Below are positions 23,375 through 35,298 of a stretch of DNA of 64,000 nucleotides, in pieces (the first letter of the stretch is position 1; every line of letters starts with the position of its first letter). The stretch covers positions 3,314,068-3,378,067 of the forward strand of contig NW_024468910.1 of NCBI RefSeq assembly GCF_011745365.1. The letters are read 5' to 3'. The stretch is from Cryphonectria parasitica EP155. Its lineage: Eukaryota > Ascomycota > Sordariomycetes > Diaporthales > Cryphonectriaceae. The position numbers and the translations under genes were made by a program. The notes beneath the pieces were generated by a model. That model was not told where the DNA came from. It made no database searches and saw only the letters and a list, made by a program, of their open reading frames with translations.

Positions 23375-23899
23375 GGCAATGGATGTGGTGTTGAGGGTTA
23401 TAGTAGGGCGAGGAAGAAATTCCAAAGTGGGCTGGAAGAAGAGCGTGCTGGGCTGTCCAACGAGAAGGTCGAAATTTCTAAAGTCGATTGCTTAACTTTC
23501 TTAAGCGGCAGAATCGCGCCAGCGCGATCTAAGACGTATGCACTTTGGCATTCCCCACTACTGCTACTACTACAAATACTACTGTGGCGATGCCCGGGAC
23601 AACGGCTCCTGACAGTTCAACTGGTAGGTTATTCTCGAGGCAGAAAAGAGAAAGAAAAAAAAAAATCAATTCGATTTGCAAGTCCTCAAACTTGGGGGAA
23701 AACGAAAAGTCCATCCCGGCGCATGGAAAAGTCCTTCGTGGCACATGGCAAAGTGCTGTGCTTCCCATCTTGCTCCGCAAACGCCATGCCCGTCCAAAAA
23801 TCCTGCCGTCAGGTCAGTCCTACCTATTATTCGCCACTCAGATCGGCCAAGGTCCTGAATGTTGCCCTTGGTGCTGGCTTCTTCGCACCCCCATTAGCA
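23375..23899. other. intergenic between RSM22 and thioredoxin genes
   Basis: 525 bases lying upstream of RSM22 and downstream of the thioredoxin gene, both on the minus strand. Holds the RSM22 promoter. No extra gene seen. Confidence 0.6.
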
Positions 23900-24661
23900 T
23901 CAAATTCTGAGGCTGGCTTGGTCGCGACGGGATTGTGGATGTTGTATTGGGAGTTTTGTGCGGCCTTGAAGGGGTCGAGCTGTCGCCACAATCTTGTTAG
24001 CCAGGCCATACATTCCCATCAAAAGAAGGAACAGCCACGCTTTTGGGTGTGCACACACCGAGAACAGTGACACCAGATACAGGCCAAAGAAGCCAATGAT
24101 CGAATTAACGAAATTATTGAGGTCCCACTTCAACGGCCTCCGTAGGCTCTGTCCAGATCCGGTGCCCGTGTCGCCCAGCGTCCTCCCGGGTGCGCTGAAC
24201 CCCGAGTTGGCAACAGGGCCAGCCATCTTGACGGCGTTGTCGACGGCAGCGGTCAGCTTGGGCGGGTTGGCGCCAGAGATGGTCTCGATAGCGACCCCGC
24301 CCTTGAAAATAATGAAGGTGGGCATGGCGCGCACGCCGTACTGCGAGGCGACGTCGCGCAGCTTGTCGACGTCGATCTTGGCGAAGACGATGCGCTTGGG
24401 CTTTGCGTACTTGGTCGCGAGGGACTCGAAGGTTGGGGCGATCATTTTGCAAGGGCCGCACCATTCGGCGTAGACTGTAGAGAAGGGGAAGGGAAAAGTA
24501 ACCCTGTTAGCGAACACAACACTACTCGTGGTGCGCCTGGAGTCTGGGCGCAGGAGGGGAGTAAAGGAAGCCTGTTCGTGTGTGGACGTACAATCAGCGA
24601 CCACAATATTCGATTGCAGGATTGTCCGCCATTCGGATGAGGATCCAACGTGGACAGCCAT
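23900..24661 (-). CDS. membrane-anchored thioredoxin-domain protein
   Basis: Two exons, 24592-24661 and 23900-24474, give 214 residues. The 117-base intron is a multiple of three and open, so an unspliced frame also exists, but splicing restores the textbook VADFYAEWCGPCK active site. Cys 29 and Cys 32 are the redox pair. The cis-proline motif RAMPTF and the following FKGG strand complete a normal thioredoxin fold up to about residue 105. After a Ser/Gly linker, two hydrophobic helices lie at about 150-172 and 175-195, followed by a basic tail. I infer a tail-embedded thioredoxin on an intracellular membrane, with the redox domain facing the cytosol or matrix. It shares a 361-base divergent promoter with the SPOUT gene. 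Confidence 0.85.
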   Translation of the reverse strand: MAVHVGSSSEWRTILQSNIVVADCTSTHEQASFTPLLRPDSRRTTSSVVFANRVTFPFPFSTVYAEWCGPCKMIAPTFESLATKYAKPKRIVFAKIDVDKLRDVASQYGVRAMPTFIIFKGGVAIETISGANPPKLTAAVDNAVKMAGPVANSGFSAPGRTLGDTGTGSGQSLRRPLKWDLNNFVNSIIGFFGLYLVSLFSVCAHPKAWLFLLLMGMYGLANKIVATARPLQGRTKLPIQHPQSRRDQASLRI

Positions 24662-25022
24662 CTTTGGATGCTGTGGGTGAACAAAAAGACTGGATGTAGC
24701 GAAAGTGTAGGTCGTTGTGGACGATGACGAGTCTGGTTGGTAATGATGTTTCTCGTTGCGCTTGGAAGTAATCTGGCCGGATCCATCCTGCATGGTACAA
24801 TAGCGCAGTTGCCTTGCATCTCCCCTCGGTGCGTCAGCGTCCCAAAAGGGAAGGCGGACAAGTATAGGTCCCCACCGATAAGCCGATAAAGACCCTCTCA
24901 GTGAATTTTACGCCAGGGTTCTCTCATATGGGACCTTTTCTTTTATTTCATTCTGCGTCAGTAACTAGAAAATACTGATTATAGCAATTCCGTCGAGAAC
25001 TTCACAGAGAGGAATACTCAAA
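24662..25022. promoter_or_regulatory. divergent promoter, thioredoxin and SPOUT genes
   Basis: 361 bases between two outward-facing starts. Too short for separate promoters, so the two genes probably share control elements. No named motif assigned. Confidence 0.5.
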
Positions 25023-26334
25023 ATGGGCTATCCAACAGATCACAGGGCAAAGGTATGTCAGAGTCTCAACTTCACAACCTCATCACAAAAGCCAATCTCA
25101 CTGTCCTTGGACATGGCATGAGATGCAGACGCCAATTGTGGCTGTACTTGGGCAAACATTTGCTTGTGCACATGCCTCCTGCTATGCTTTCCCCATGAAT
25201 CTCATGCTAATGATTCACAGAAGCGCAAGATTGAGGACGAAGGCGGTGACGGTGGCGCAAGCACCTTCAAGCCATGCGCCAGGTTCCAGCCCACTGGTGG
25301 TCGTGAATACACGGTCTCCATCGCTATGCCCGGCAGTATCATCACTGAGTGAGCAGTCCAGTGGTCTCTCTTTTGCTCTCCGTGGTTTGCTGATGAAAGA
25401 ACAGCTTCAAGACTGCCGACCAGAGGATAACATCTCCAGGCCGGATAGCAAGGGCTCTGGCCGTCTTCTGCGTCGACGAGATTGTGGTCTACGACGATAG
25501 TCCTCAGGATTCTCGGCCGCGTGCCGTCGACCACGACAGATACACAGGAGACACTGACCCATGTCACTTCATCACACACGTTCTATCCTATCTGGAGACG
25601 CCCCCCTTCATGCGCAAAGCCCTGTTTCCCTTGCACGACAATTTGGCAAAGGCAGGGTTGTTACCGAGTCTGGATATGCCCCATCACCCACACAAGGATG
25701 AGTGGCTGCCGTTTCGAGAGGGCTTCACAGTGAAAGGGAAGCCTGATAGCGGGAAAGGGTGAGCCTCTTGGTACATTACCTTTCGTGAGAAAGAAAAGTC
25801 TCTGACGTGTATTATAGAACGCTGGTCGAGGTTGGAATGCGAAGGCCAGTCACCATAACCAACGACATCCCGCCAAACACCCGAGTGACGCTTCAGTTCC
25901 CCGAGCAGTCCTTCAACAACCCAGAGCCAGTCCACCCTCAGACGCCTCGCACAGAGGCAGGGTATTACTGGGGATACAGTGTCCGGAGCGCCAGCTCACT
26001 CTCGGCCGTCTTCACGGAGAGTCAGTTCGAGGGTGGCTACGACGTCAGCATCGGCACTTCCGAGCGGGGCACACCGGCCTCGAGAGCATTCCCATCCTTC
26101 AAGAAGCCCAGTTTCAATCACCTGCTCATCGTGTTTGGCGGGCCTAGAGGACTGGAATATGCGGCTATGAACGATGGCGAACTAGGAGGCATGGGTATCA
26201 GCGGTGGGCGGACAAAGGAGCTGTTTGACCACTGGATCAACGTCCTGCCGAACCAGGGCAGCAGGACAATCAGGACGGATGAGGCGGTCTTTATTGCACT
26301 GACGAGCTTGAGAGGTCTCTGGGACAACAGCTGA
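25023..26334 (+). CDS. SPOUT-family RNA methyltransferase (SPOUT1/C9orf114 type)
   Basis: Four exons, 25023-25052, 25221-25348, 25405-25758 and 25818-26334, give 342 residues. The N-terminus is short and basic. The conserved opening TVSIAMPGSII is followed by RIARALAVFCVDEIVVYDD, the first strand-helix-strand of the family. An insert with LETPPFMRKALFP and an OB-like segment (TLVEVGMRRPV) come next. The C-terminal knot region contains FGGPRGLE and a late LRGLWDNS end. The family (Pfam Methyltrn_RNA_3) has the trefoil-knot SAM fold. The human member is also known as CENP-32. The substrate RNA in fungi is not known to me. No neighbour refines the role. Confidence 0.88.
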
Positions 26335-27177
26335 ATTTGCTGCAGCTGAGGGTAGGAACGCTTGATCAACCTTGAAAAGGAGAGCCAATGGGTTCTTGGC
26401 GTCGGACCAAGCCTCCAGAATTCCTGATGGAGTGCCAAAAAGAGTCGGGGGCTCTGAGCCTATCAAACTTCTCGGGTCCAAAGTTCCTTCTTCCAGAAAC
26501 ATGTTACCTGCGCTCGACCAGCCGTCATACCGCACAAGGGAATGGCGAGGCCAATACATCAGAGGCTTGGATGCCTTTGTGTGTAGAGCTTCCGAGAGCC
26601 TCATCAGGGCATGTGAGCTTGCGGATTCGACCGTGTCCGGCGAGTTACGATCCGAACCCAGTCAAGGCTCGGCCACGACGGGATAAATGAGTTGCCCGTC
26701 GAATATACACATTGCTATCTATCCAGTCCCTGGGTCATTGTCATATACTGTCATCATCCTGTCGATTATTTTGAACGGACTTGATTAAAGTCATGGCATG
26801 CAATTAAGCTCTCATCCGATCCAGAAGTCTGGTCCGCGGCTGAAATACTTCGGACGATGATGTTCCTCCGACTTCCATGCCTGGGTTAGCCAGACTAACA
26901 AGATGCACCCTGAACATTGTTCATACATCCGAAACGACGTTCCATAAAAGCCGGCGCGGCTCAAGAGGCTGAATGGAAGTGAGGGTCATCTATGTCATTG
27001 CCGCTTTGCACATTTTGCAAGAAGGAAACTGACAATCCGCGATATTACCCAGGCAGATCACGGGCGACCGGAAGGGACATATGAACAGCCATGGCCCAGC
27101 AACTGGAAGGTCCTCGGTTGGCATCATACGCACTTGTTTGACCGATCCATCATTCTAAGACCGAAATAATAATTACC
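26335..27177. other. intergenic before the Cel45 gene
   Basis: Open frames at 26372-26690 overlap both strands and lack splice support. A CATAAAAG sequence near 26942 may serve the Cel45 gene about 235 bases downstream. Confidence 0.5.
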
Positions 27178-27911
27178 ATGAAGTCCTTCCATCTGCTCTT
27201 GCTTGCGGCCAGCTCTGTCGCCGCTCAGAGCGGTCAGGCCACGACCACCGTTCGTACATACCTTATGACTACATGTCCTGTGCTCGCGTCAAACTAGGCT
27301 GATATGCATGCTATAGCGTTATTATGATGGACAAGAGGGGGCCTGCGGCTGCGGCTCGAACAACCAGCTTTTCTCCTGGCAGGCGAGTCTCTCTTGGACC
27401 CTACTTCCCCTCCTCAACCTCCCCTCCTAAGTAACAATATTGGCTCTTGTCCTCAGAAGAGCAACATGTTGAAAAAGAGCGGCTCCTATTCCTCTCATAT
27501 TCCAACCATACACTAACACTCTGTCCCGCCCCTCCCTCTCAACAGACGGGCGGCAACGGCTTCTACACAGCCGCCGGCTCCGCCGCTCTCTTTGGCAGCG
27601 GGACCTGGTGTGGCTCGGGCTGCGGAAAGTGCTACAATCTCACGTCGACGGGCAACGCGCCCAGCGGCCAGGGCACGGGCGGGGACAGCGGGGCGAGCAT
27701 CGTCGTGATGGTGACGAACCTGTGTCCCTATGCGGGCAACGAGGCCTGGTGCCCTAACAGCGGCGCCTCCAACGAGTATGGGTACCAGTACCACTTTGAC
27801 ATTATGGCGCAGAGCCCTGTCATTGGAGATAATCCGATTGTCAACTTTGCCGAGGTCTCTTGTCCTTCGGCGGCGTCGAGCGATTTTGCCCAGTGCCAGT
27901 GTGCATCCTGA
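27178..27911 (+). CDS. GH45 endoglucanase, Trichoderma Cel45A-like, no CBM
   Basis: Three exons, 27178-27249, 27317-27382 and 27546-27911, give 167 residues. Signal peptide at residues 1-16. Catalytic core starts at TTTRYYDGQEGACGCGS with the nucleophilic-site Asp at 28. The cysteine-rich WCGSGCGKCYNLTS segment and YHFDIMA, with the second Asp at 131, follow. Spacing and sequence match Trichoderma Cel45A (EGV), but the protein stops after the core and has no linker or cellulose-binding module. It cuts internal beta-1,4-glucan bonds, presumably outside the cell. The second intron must begin with GC (CAG|GCGAGT) to keep the core intact, and the first uses GTTCGT. Confidence 0.88.
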
Positions 27912-30900
27912 AAGTGAGGGGGGGGGGGGGGCGTGGGCGTTGCGGTCTGAGATGCTGGCTTGGGGGTGGAACAAGGGAAAGATGCATCTCCTCGTGGCAT
28001 AGTCAAGTGATGAATCGAACTTTTCACCGTTCCCTTTCACCTGTCTTTTCCTCCCTGCCAGCAGAAGATATAGACTTTCAGTCGATGCTCTCGAGTAGTG
28101 AACCAGATATGGACTACATGGAGTGAAGCATCGTTCTCTAAACGACTTCAAGTGCTTAACATAGAGGGTGAAGCTAGAAGGCAATTGAGGTATGATCCAG
28201 GCAGCATACTTACCTATATGGCAGGACGTAAGAGCCGCTGCGCAAGGCTCAGCTTGATGAGACGTAGCGAACTTCTCTTGTTTTGCCCTCTGATATCGTG
28301 CGCATTGCTCACAGACACTGGTGCCTGAGCGTCAAGGTGGAAGTGAAATTCAAGGAGGGGGAATCCCCCGCTTTGCGGTGCCATACAAACCTGCGGCCAC
28401 GCCCTGCCGAACTGGTGTCGTCGCTCGCCATTCTGCTGTGTAGTGTTGGATTCTGTGAGCTAGTTACACCATGCGATGCACCACGCGGATTCCAAGACGC
28501 AGCACGGGTTAGACGGCATTCCATATACACTACAGCAGGTGTACAAGAAACATATGATTTAGGAGGCTTCATCTCATTGAGAGCGATGACCGTTGTTTCC
28601 AAACAGTCCTCGTTTCGAAATGTTGGAGGGAGGGGGAAGAGGGGCGCCTCTGCGCAAGGGTGAATCTATAGTACACAATACTATGTATAATCTCGCATAC
28701 ACACACACACATACACACACATGGGACGGAAATTCACATTGATACCATCGTACGAACCCATCGTCATCTCGTCCTTTTCCTCCGACGGCCTGGTGCGCTT
28801 CACGGTCGGGATGCTATGCTCCATCAGTTACGCGAGGCAGGAGAGAGAAAAAATCCACGAGAATCGATAGGTAGCCGAAAGCGAAGCGTAAATGCATGCG
28901 GACCCGGGACCCCTAAAATCTCCTTGAGTGGTGGTGTTCTGTGTGGACTTCCGTGGGGAACGTGGTGAAACGAGCGCCCCCCTGGGTTGTGTCCTACGGC
29001 GAGCGGCTGCATTTACCGCATTCATGCTCAACCGCCGCCGAGTCCAGGCATTGGACATAGCACATACAAAGACGACCATGGGAATGTCTGAGCTCTGGGT
29101 CCGAATCCCTGATGAAAATTGACGGACATTTCTGGATGGAACGACAACCTCTCTCCAGCTCGAGGCTGACGTGGAATCGAGGACAAGAGAGGCTGTCTGT
29201 CAGCTTCGGCAGCGGGAAAGCAACGGGCCGCACGTTGCGCATAGCTAGCTAGGGCCTCCAGGGACGTACAGAGGCTGAGAAGGTGGTGAGGACGGGAAGT
29301 CGGTGTGGCAGCCCAATCTTTTAGTCGCAGTGCGGTGTGTAGGCAGACTGTACAGGTTGGGTCGTGCGCCTAACATCTCAACCAACCATTTCAGCCCTCG
29401 GGAAGTCCACACGGCCATGACGGCGGTCAGCACGGGAACGTGCGTCCAGGTACCGCGTCGATGATTAGCTGAGGAGACACCAAAGCTTAATTGGGCGCCT
29501 ATTGTACTCGCCATCTGTCTTGACGTAGGCCAATAACTTTACTGCCTCATTAGCCCGAGCAGAGTCCATGAGAGGGAGAGAGGCGCTTCTCTCATTTTTG
29601 GCGCAAATTAGCTGATAGGCGTAGTAGTTTAATGAGCGCCATCAATATTTGCATCCCATAGGATTGTCGTGATCGGCAGGTTCGTCCAGATCGGAATGGG
29701 CCGAGCCACGAGGCAGAAAGTTGGGTCTGCAGCACAAGAGCTGATCAGCCGGGTAAGGTTGTGTGTGTTGTACTCCAGGTACGTTACATCTGCGCCATCT
29801 GGTCGGATTCCCTTTCGCTTGTTCATTTTTTCTTTCTTCCAAAGTCCGAAAGCCTAATGCAGGATTTTGCATGGCCACCAAGAAGAAGAAAGGTTGGCTG
29901 GTTGCCGTCTTTGGTGTGCAGCGCCAACGCAGCATTGTGGTCCGTCCATGAGGTCGGCTCGCATCATTCGCGTGGGCTGTGGGTCTCTCTGTGAAGCGCG
30001 GCTCGCTTGGAAGACTGACCGACCTAAAGGGCCTCAAAAAAAAAAAAAAAGAGACGAGGGGAAATGTGACAAGTGGAGCAGACGTTGCAAGGTTTCAAGG
30101 GTGCCAGTAGAAGAGGTGGTAGTCCAGGCTGCCTAGTTAGTCGCTGGGCTCATCTCCCTCCTTCCCTTGACCCCTCATGCCCTCCTGCTCCTTCTATGGT
30201 GGCATGTCATCGTGCGGATCTCAAAAAACAGGGGTTGGGCGTCAAGGGGTCACGAAACTAACGTCGATCTGGTCAAGAGCTTATTCAGGCGGGCAATTTT
30301 AGGTTTAGCGTCAGGAACCGACCCTTGGCCTTTGCGCAGGTCCCAGAGTCAGATTGATGAGGTTTTTCTGCAAAGGCCAAAACAAGTCCCCCCCATTGCG
30401 ACATTGGACTCCCAATCCATGACCCTTAACCCATGGCTGCCACCTGGCAACACAACACAACGCTGTGCTGCGCTGCGCTGCCACGACTATAGTAGGATGG
30501 AATGGATGCTTTGCATAAACCTTATGAAGGATCCTTGAAGGAAGGGGGCAGGGGAAAAGCCAACCACAAAAACAACTGGTTACGGACGGATCGACGGTGA
30601 GGCTGGCGGTCGGGCTTGCTGACGGGCTCAGAGAATTGGCGCACCCAAAATTGGAATGAGGACAAGATAAAATTATAACGATCTGCGCGGCACACCACCA
30701 AAGAGACCGCACACCCACACCACGCATACCCAGTATTGTGTAAACATGTTCGCCCAACCCCGAGGAATGAGGAGTCACACAGTTCGCTAGGCCTCTCCGG
30801 TCACTTTCATGGTCCAAGAAAGTTATGTGTGGGGAGAGGGGGGCTAAACCAAAGGAAGCACAGACTGGCCTGACTGGTTAAATGAGACTGGTCTCGAGGC

Positions 30901-32065
30901 TTGGCCCCAGCTTTGTCCCTGGCCAAACAGTACAATGTTCAGCCAGCGGACCACCACAGCCCAGCCGGACCTCCTCCGTCTGACACAAGAGACCCCAATC
31001 AATTCCCGCCCCAAGGCGCAAAGAAGTGAAGAAGGCAAAGAGCATAGCAGGAGGAGAGGGGGGGGGGGCATGAAGGTCTTGGGTGCGCAGCGGTTGCAGG
31101 TGTGCAATTTCCCACCGGCCCTCCTGGCGCGAATAGGATTCTTCCGAGTCCAGAATACCTAGGCGCTTGGCATCACCAACAGCATCGTCACGTGTACCAG
31201 GAACATTCTCTCTATTTTGTTGTTGTAAGAGGAAGGCAGGGCTGGCCCGGGCTTTCTCATGTTCGAGGCCAGGAAGCATGGTAGTCAGTACATGGCACCT
31301 AGGTCTGACCTAGTCTGTCTACAGCCATTGTCACGGGGATGCCCAGTACCGTATACATGGCCCTTCCTCCCATGACAGGGATTGTGTGACCGCCTCAACG
31401 TCTTGTAATTTCGTCTGTGTGTTAAACACCCCTGCCCACCACCTACGACCCATGTCCTACCCCATCCTGCCCCCATCATTCTATGGTAAGGTTTAGAGAG
31501 AGAGAGACGACACACTGAAATCCCTCGTCGTCCCCAGCAAGTCCCATGTCCACCCCTCTCTTCCCCTCTCACTCTCGATCCCTTCATCTTCCATCCAATA
31601 CCCACGGACTTCGTTGGCAAAGTCTACCACAGTTCACTATCTTTCTACCCCGTGTTACGATACCAGTGTTTGAGATAGATTCAGCCTCTGCTCGAACCCC
31701 GGACCAGTCGGCAATCTTTGCTCCCACAACGCTCATTCTCAGAACATTGTCTACTTTCATAAAACCGTCACAAGATACCACTTTGTGCGCCGTGCTTTCC
31801 ATCTTGTCGGATTCATTCGTTTTCGGGCAAATCGAATCAGACAATCGCCGGACGACTGCACATACACACACAACTTCACAAAACAATTCTTGCGACGGAC
31901 AAGACTACAACAAACCAGAAAACACCTGTGTCGACTTGGACTTTGTCAAGAAGATCAGGAGACTATAGATCTACAGAGATCACGACGAACGATCAACGCC
32001 ATCACGCTACGAAATACCTTCACCGTGGATTCACACGCGACAGCTCGCATTCTCTATCCATCATC
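27912..32065. other. 4.1 kb without recognisable genes
   Basis: Holds a G run at about 27918-27930, a CA microsatellite at about 28697-28721, an A run near 30037-30051 and a G run near 31061-31069. The last several hundred bases are pyrimidine- and CA-rich and likely form the long 5' leader of the GPI protein gene. No family-like frame found. Confidence 0.5.
28697..28721. repeat. CA microsatellite
   Basis: Alternating CA run with one interruption (ATACAC). Simple repeat, no gene association beyond lying downstream of the Cel45 gene. Confidence 0.85.
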
Positions 32066-32413
32066 ATGCAGTTGACCAGCATCCTAACAGCAGCTATGCT
32101 GCCCCTTGTCGCCCTGGCGCAGACAACCACCGCGTCTGGCACGACCACCTTGACCGCAACCTCGACCAGAACCAGGACCATCACACTGGCCAGCAATACC
32201 GTGACCATGACTGCCAGTGCCAACACCAACTCGACCGTCGTCTACGCCACCGGCTCATATACCGGCAAGGCGTCCAACACCGCCTCTGCGACCTCGACCG
32301 GAGCCACAGAAGTCCCAGGTGTCAACGGCCTCGGCAGCGGCGCTTCCTCGCTCCACTCTGCGCATGTCGCCGCTGCCGGTCTTGCGGGTATGCTCGCTGT
32401 GGCCTTAATGTAA
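32066..32413 (+). CDS. small Ser/Thr-rich GPI-anchored wall protein
   Basis: Single exon of 115 residues from the ATG at 32066. An in-frame start further up at 31928 would mask the signal peptide. Residues 1-19 form the signal peptide. The mature part is almost all Thr, Ser, Ala and Asn with probable N-sites (NTNST) and dense O-glycosylation potential. The last 18 residues are hydrophobic after a small-residue patch (GLGSGASS), a standard GPI attachment signal. No cysteine and no enzyme motif. Similar short proteins abound on fungal walls. I infer a structural or masking role at the cell surface. Confidence 0.75.
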   Translation: MQLTSILTAAMLPLVALAQTTTASGTTTLTATSTRTRTITLASNTVTMTASANTNSTVVYATGSYTGKASNTASATSTGATEVPGVNGLGSGASSLHSAHVAAAGLAGMLAVALM

Positions 32414-34346
32414 AGCGGCTAAGAGATGGTGCTCTTGGGGCAATTCTGGCCCACCCACAATCTCTTTTCTCTCTTTATTCCCCCACTGTCAAACCCGATC
32501 ATCTTTGATGCGAGCATCGGACCAGTCCATTTCCTTTTTGCCGGAACGAAGGCAGCGATCCATGGCGCACACGTCTGAGATATAGTTATCAGCGCATCAG
32601 CAATGGTAACAGGATCATCAGGCACCCAGGATCAGCCTCAGGACAACTTGGATGACAACATCCACGGTTTCTTGAGAATATTGCAGGCGCCGCGCGCTTG
32701 CTTCTGCTTTGGTTCCGCCAATCAAGACAGCAATATGGTACTCTGCCGATACACACACAAACAGAAAGAAAAAAAAGAGAGCATTTTGCACTAGCGGAGT
32801 TGGGAGAGCGCAAGAGTTTGGTGGCATAAAATTCCTTTTTCATATCATTTTTCTCTATCCTCCTTTGCCCTTCACCTACGGACATTTTCATGTGGAGACT
32901 GGTGGTCAACCAAGTTGCATCGATTGCGACTTTGGACGACCCACAGCGACCACATGACCATGTCTGGTTGGTTGGATCGACAAAACTTTACCTTACAACT
33001 TATCACCTTTCACGATCTACGAATTCACCGACTTATACATATCTTCGGATGACGGCGCGCATGAGTTTGGAGGACATGCTTCACACTTTTTACCTACCGA
33101 CATACGGTATTATTATTTAGTAGCTCCGGCCCCGTCTCCCGTCTCTACCGCCGAGGTTCGGGACGGTCCGGGGTGAATCACCCTTGGTTGATACCCTTTC
33201 ATTTCAATTCTATCATGTTTTTCTTTGCTCTTTTCACATCTTTTCAATCTCAATGCAATGCATCTGGGGCTGGGAGTGTAGATGGCAGTGCTTGGGTCTC
33301 CTGTCGCGGGAGGAGATGAGGCCTGGCTTGGGGGGTTTTTGACATACTGGATGTCGGATCTTGAAGGAATTCAATCAAAGCTTGATGCCACATTGAATAC
33401 TTGGAGATGGCCGAATGGGGAACAGAGGGGAGGTTGAGCTTGGTGTCATTTCAAAAAGGGGGAGCTTACGCGCATGTACAAGATACAAACCCACACAAAA
33501 TTCCATGAGTGTACTCTGCTCAATCGCATGTTCCCTCACGAGTGTCAATGTTTATAAGAGCAAATTGTGTCCTCACCGCTGGCGCAGCCGTGCGTAAAAG
33601 AAAAACCCACGGTCCCCTCCCCCCCTCCTTCCCCCCCCCCCCAAAAAAAGAACAAAAGTTCAGCTTCTCTGTACAGCATGGCCAATTCGAACCACACAGA
33701 AGATTACTGTCAGACAGGACGGACAGACATGGGCATCTTTGTGTCTCGCAAGACTTCTTGAGCAGTCATCTCAACGCCACCCCCCCCCCCCCCGAACCTT
33801 CTTCTCCCTTCAGTTCTGAGGTGAGAAGATAATCGTTCGGCCGAAAATACTGTAAGCCTGACCGAGGGCTACGTGGCCGGGGCCTAGTGGCCATAGCCTT
33901 GGCCTGGCTGGTTGAGGCCACTACTACTTGGCCTCACAGCTACGAAGACATGCGGCTCCCGGCTTGAAGGCTTGGGGCAGAAGAGTATTTGGTGTTATGT
34001 TTTTTGTGTGTAAGTGATGTGTGTATGTACCCGGGATCTGGATCTAGGTTCTGCTGCTGAATTGGCTTTAACTTGCATGATTTCTATAATTGGAGGCACA
34101 CCTCTGAGGGCAAAGTGGAATAGAAAAGTAGGTAGATGGAGGGAGAGGTTTTGTCATTGAACGACTCAGAAACACCTCTGTGTATTCTCAGCTTGGGTTT
34201 GCGAGTATATTCCTCTTCTTCCCAAGATGTCAAGTGGTATCGGGTGCGACAGACTGTCAACAAACCTTCAACAAGTCAAAGACATCTCTTCCTTCCCGAA
34301 CTGTTCATGCTCTGTTGCTGGTCCTCTCTCCTGTTGTTCCTCCATA
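32414..34346. other. 1.9 kb without recognisable genes
   Basis: Contains C runs near 33634-33643 and 33781-33794. The first part is probably the 3' untranslated region of the GPI gene. Frames are short and compositionally biased. Confidence 0.5.
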
Positions 34347-35257
34347 TTAGGCCTCCAGCTCCCTCCCCTCAAAAGCATGCTTGTTCAACAGCCTCACGGC
34401 ATTGCCCCGCAACCGCTCGGCGCTCAGTCTGGGACCCCTCACGTCGTTTTGCACGAAACGCGTGTGTTCCAGCACAATGTGGTCGATGGCGACCTGTGGG
34501 GCATACGGGTAGTCACTGCCAAAGAGTACCCTCTCCTCGCCGCCCCTGCCGACAAAGTCCAGCAGGCCGTTAAGCTGGGCCGGAGTGGTGGACAGGGCAA
34601 TGTCGTAGTAGAAGCGGCCAACATCCGTGCGGGCCTGCAGGACGCCGACGGGGAAGCGGGAGGCGAGGTTGGGCATCATGAGCGAGCCGAAGGCACGGGT
34701 GCCGACAAAGGGGAGCGCGCCGCCCGCGTGGGAGAGGATAAAGTCAACGTCCGGGCAGGCGCGCACCGTGCCCGTGATGACGAGATCCACGGCGGCGCGC
34801 GTCGTCGCGAGGGGGTAGTCTAGAATGGGTTGGGGCAAGCCGTTCTCGCCGCCGACGAATTTGGGCTGGACGTCGAGCATGGTCGGGTGGATGAAGACGA
34901 GGGCCTTGTACTTCTGCAGCCGGGCGAAAAAGGGCTTGAAGTCCGGGTGGCCCAGGAGCTTGCCGCCGTACGAGGTGAAGAGGGTGATGCCGCTGCAGAG
35001 CTTCTGCTCCGTGAAGAGGTAGTCAAGCTCGTCCAGGGCGCCCTCGAGGTCGACGAGGGATGGGACGACGCCGAAGAAGCCGAACTGCTGGCTGTACTTG
35101 TCGGACGTAGCGAGGCCGCCGAGATAGTCGTTGAATGTGCGGGCAAGTTTTCGGGCTTCTGGGCCGTGGCCGAGGATCGCAGCACCGGGGGTCGAGACGG
35201 AGAGGATACCTGGGAATTGCTTTTGTTAGAGGTATGGCGACAATATGTGACAATGAC

Positions 35258-35298
<41 letters not shown>

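Noticed and set aside
26182..26604. 140-codon open frame on the minus strand
   Set aside because: Partly antisense to the SPOUT gene and no recognisable domain.
27513..28184. 223-codon open frame on the minus strand
   Set aside because: Overlaps the Cel45 coding exon in antisense and runs into its 3' region.
31928..32065. Upstream in-frame start for the GPI protein
   Set aside because: It would place 46 polar residues before an otherwise perfect signal peptide.
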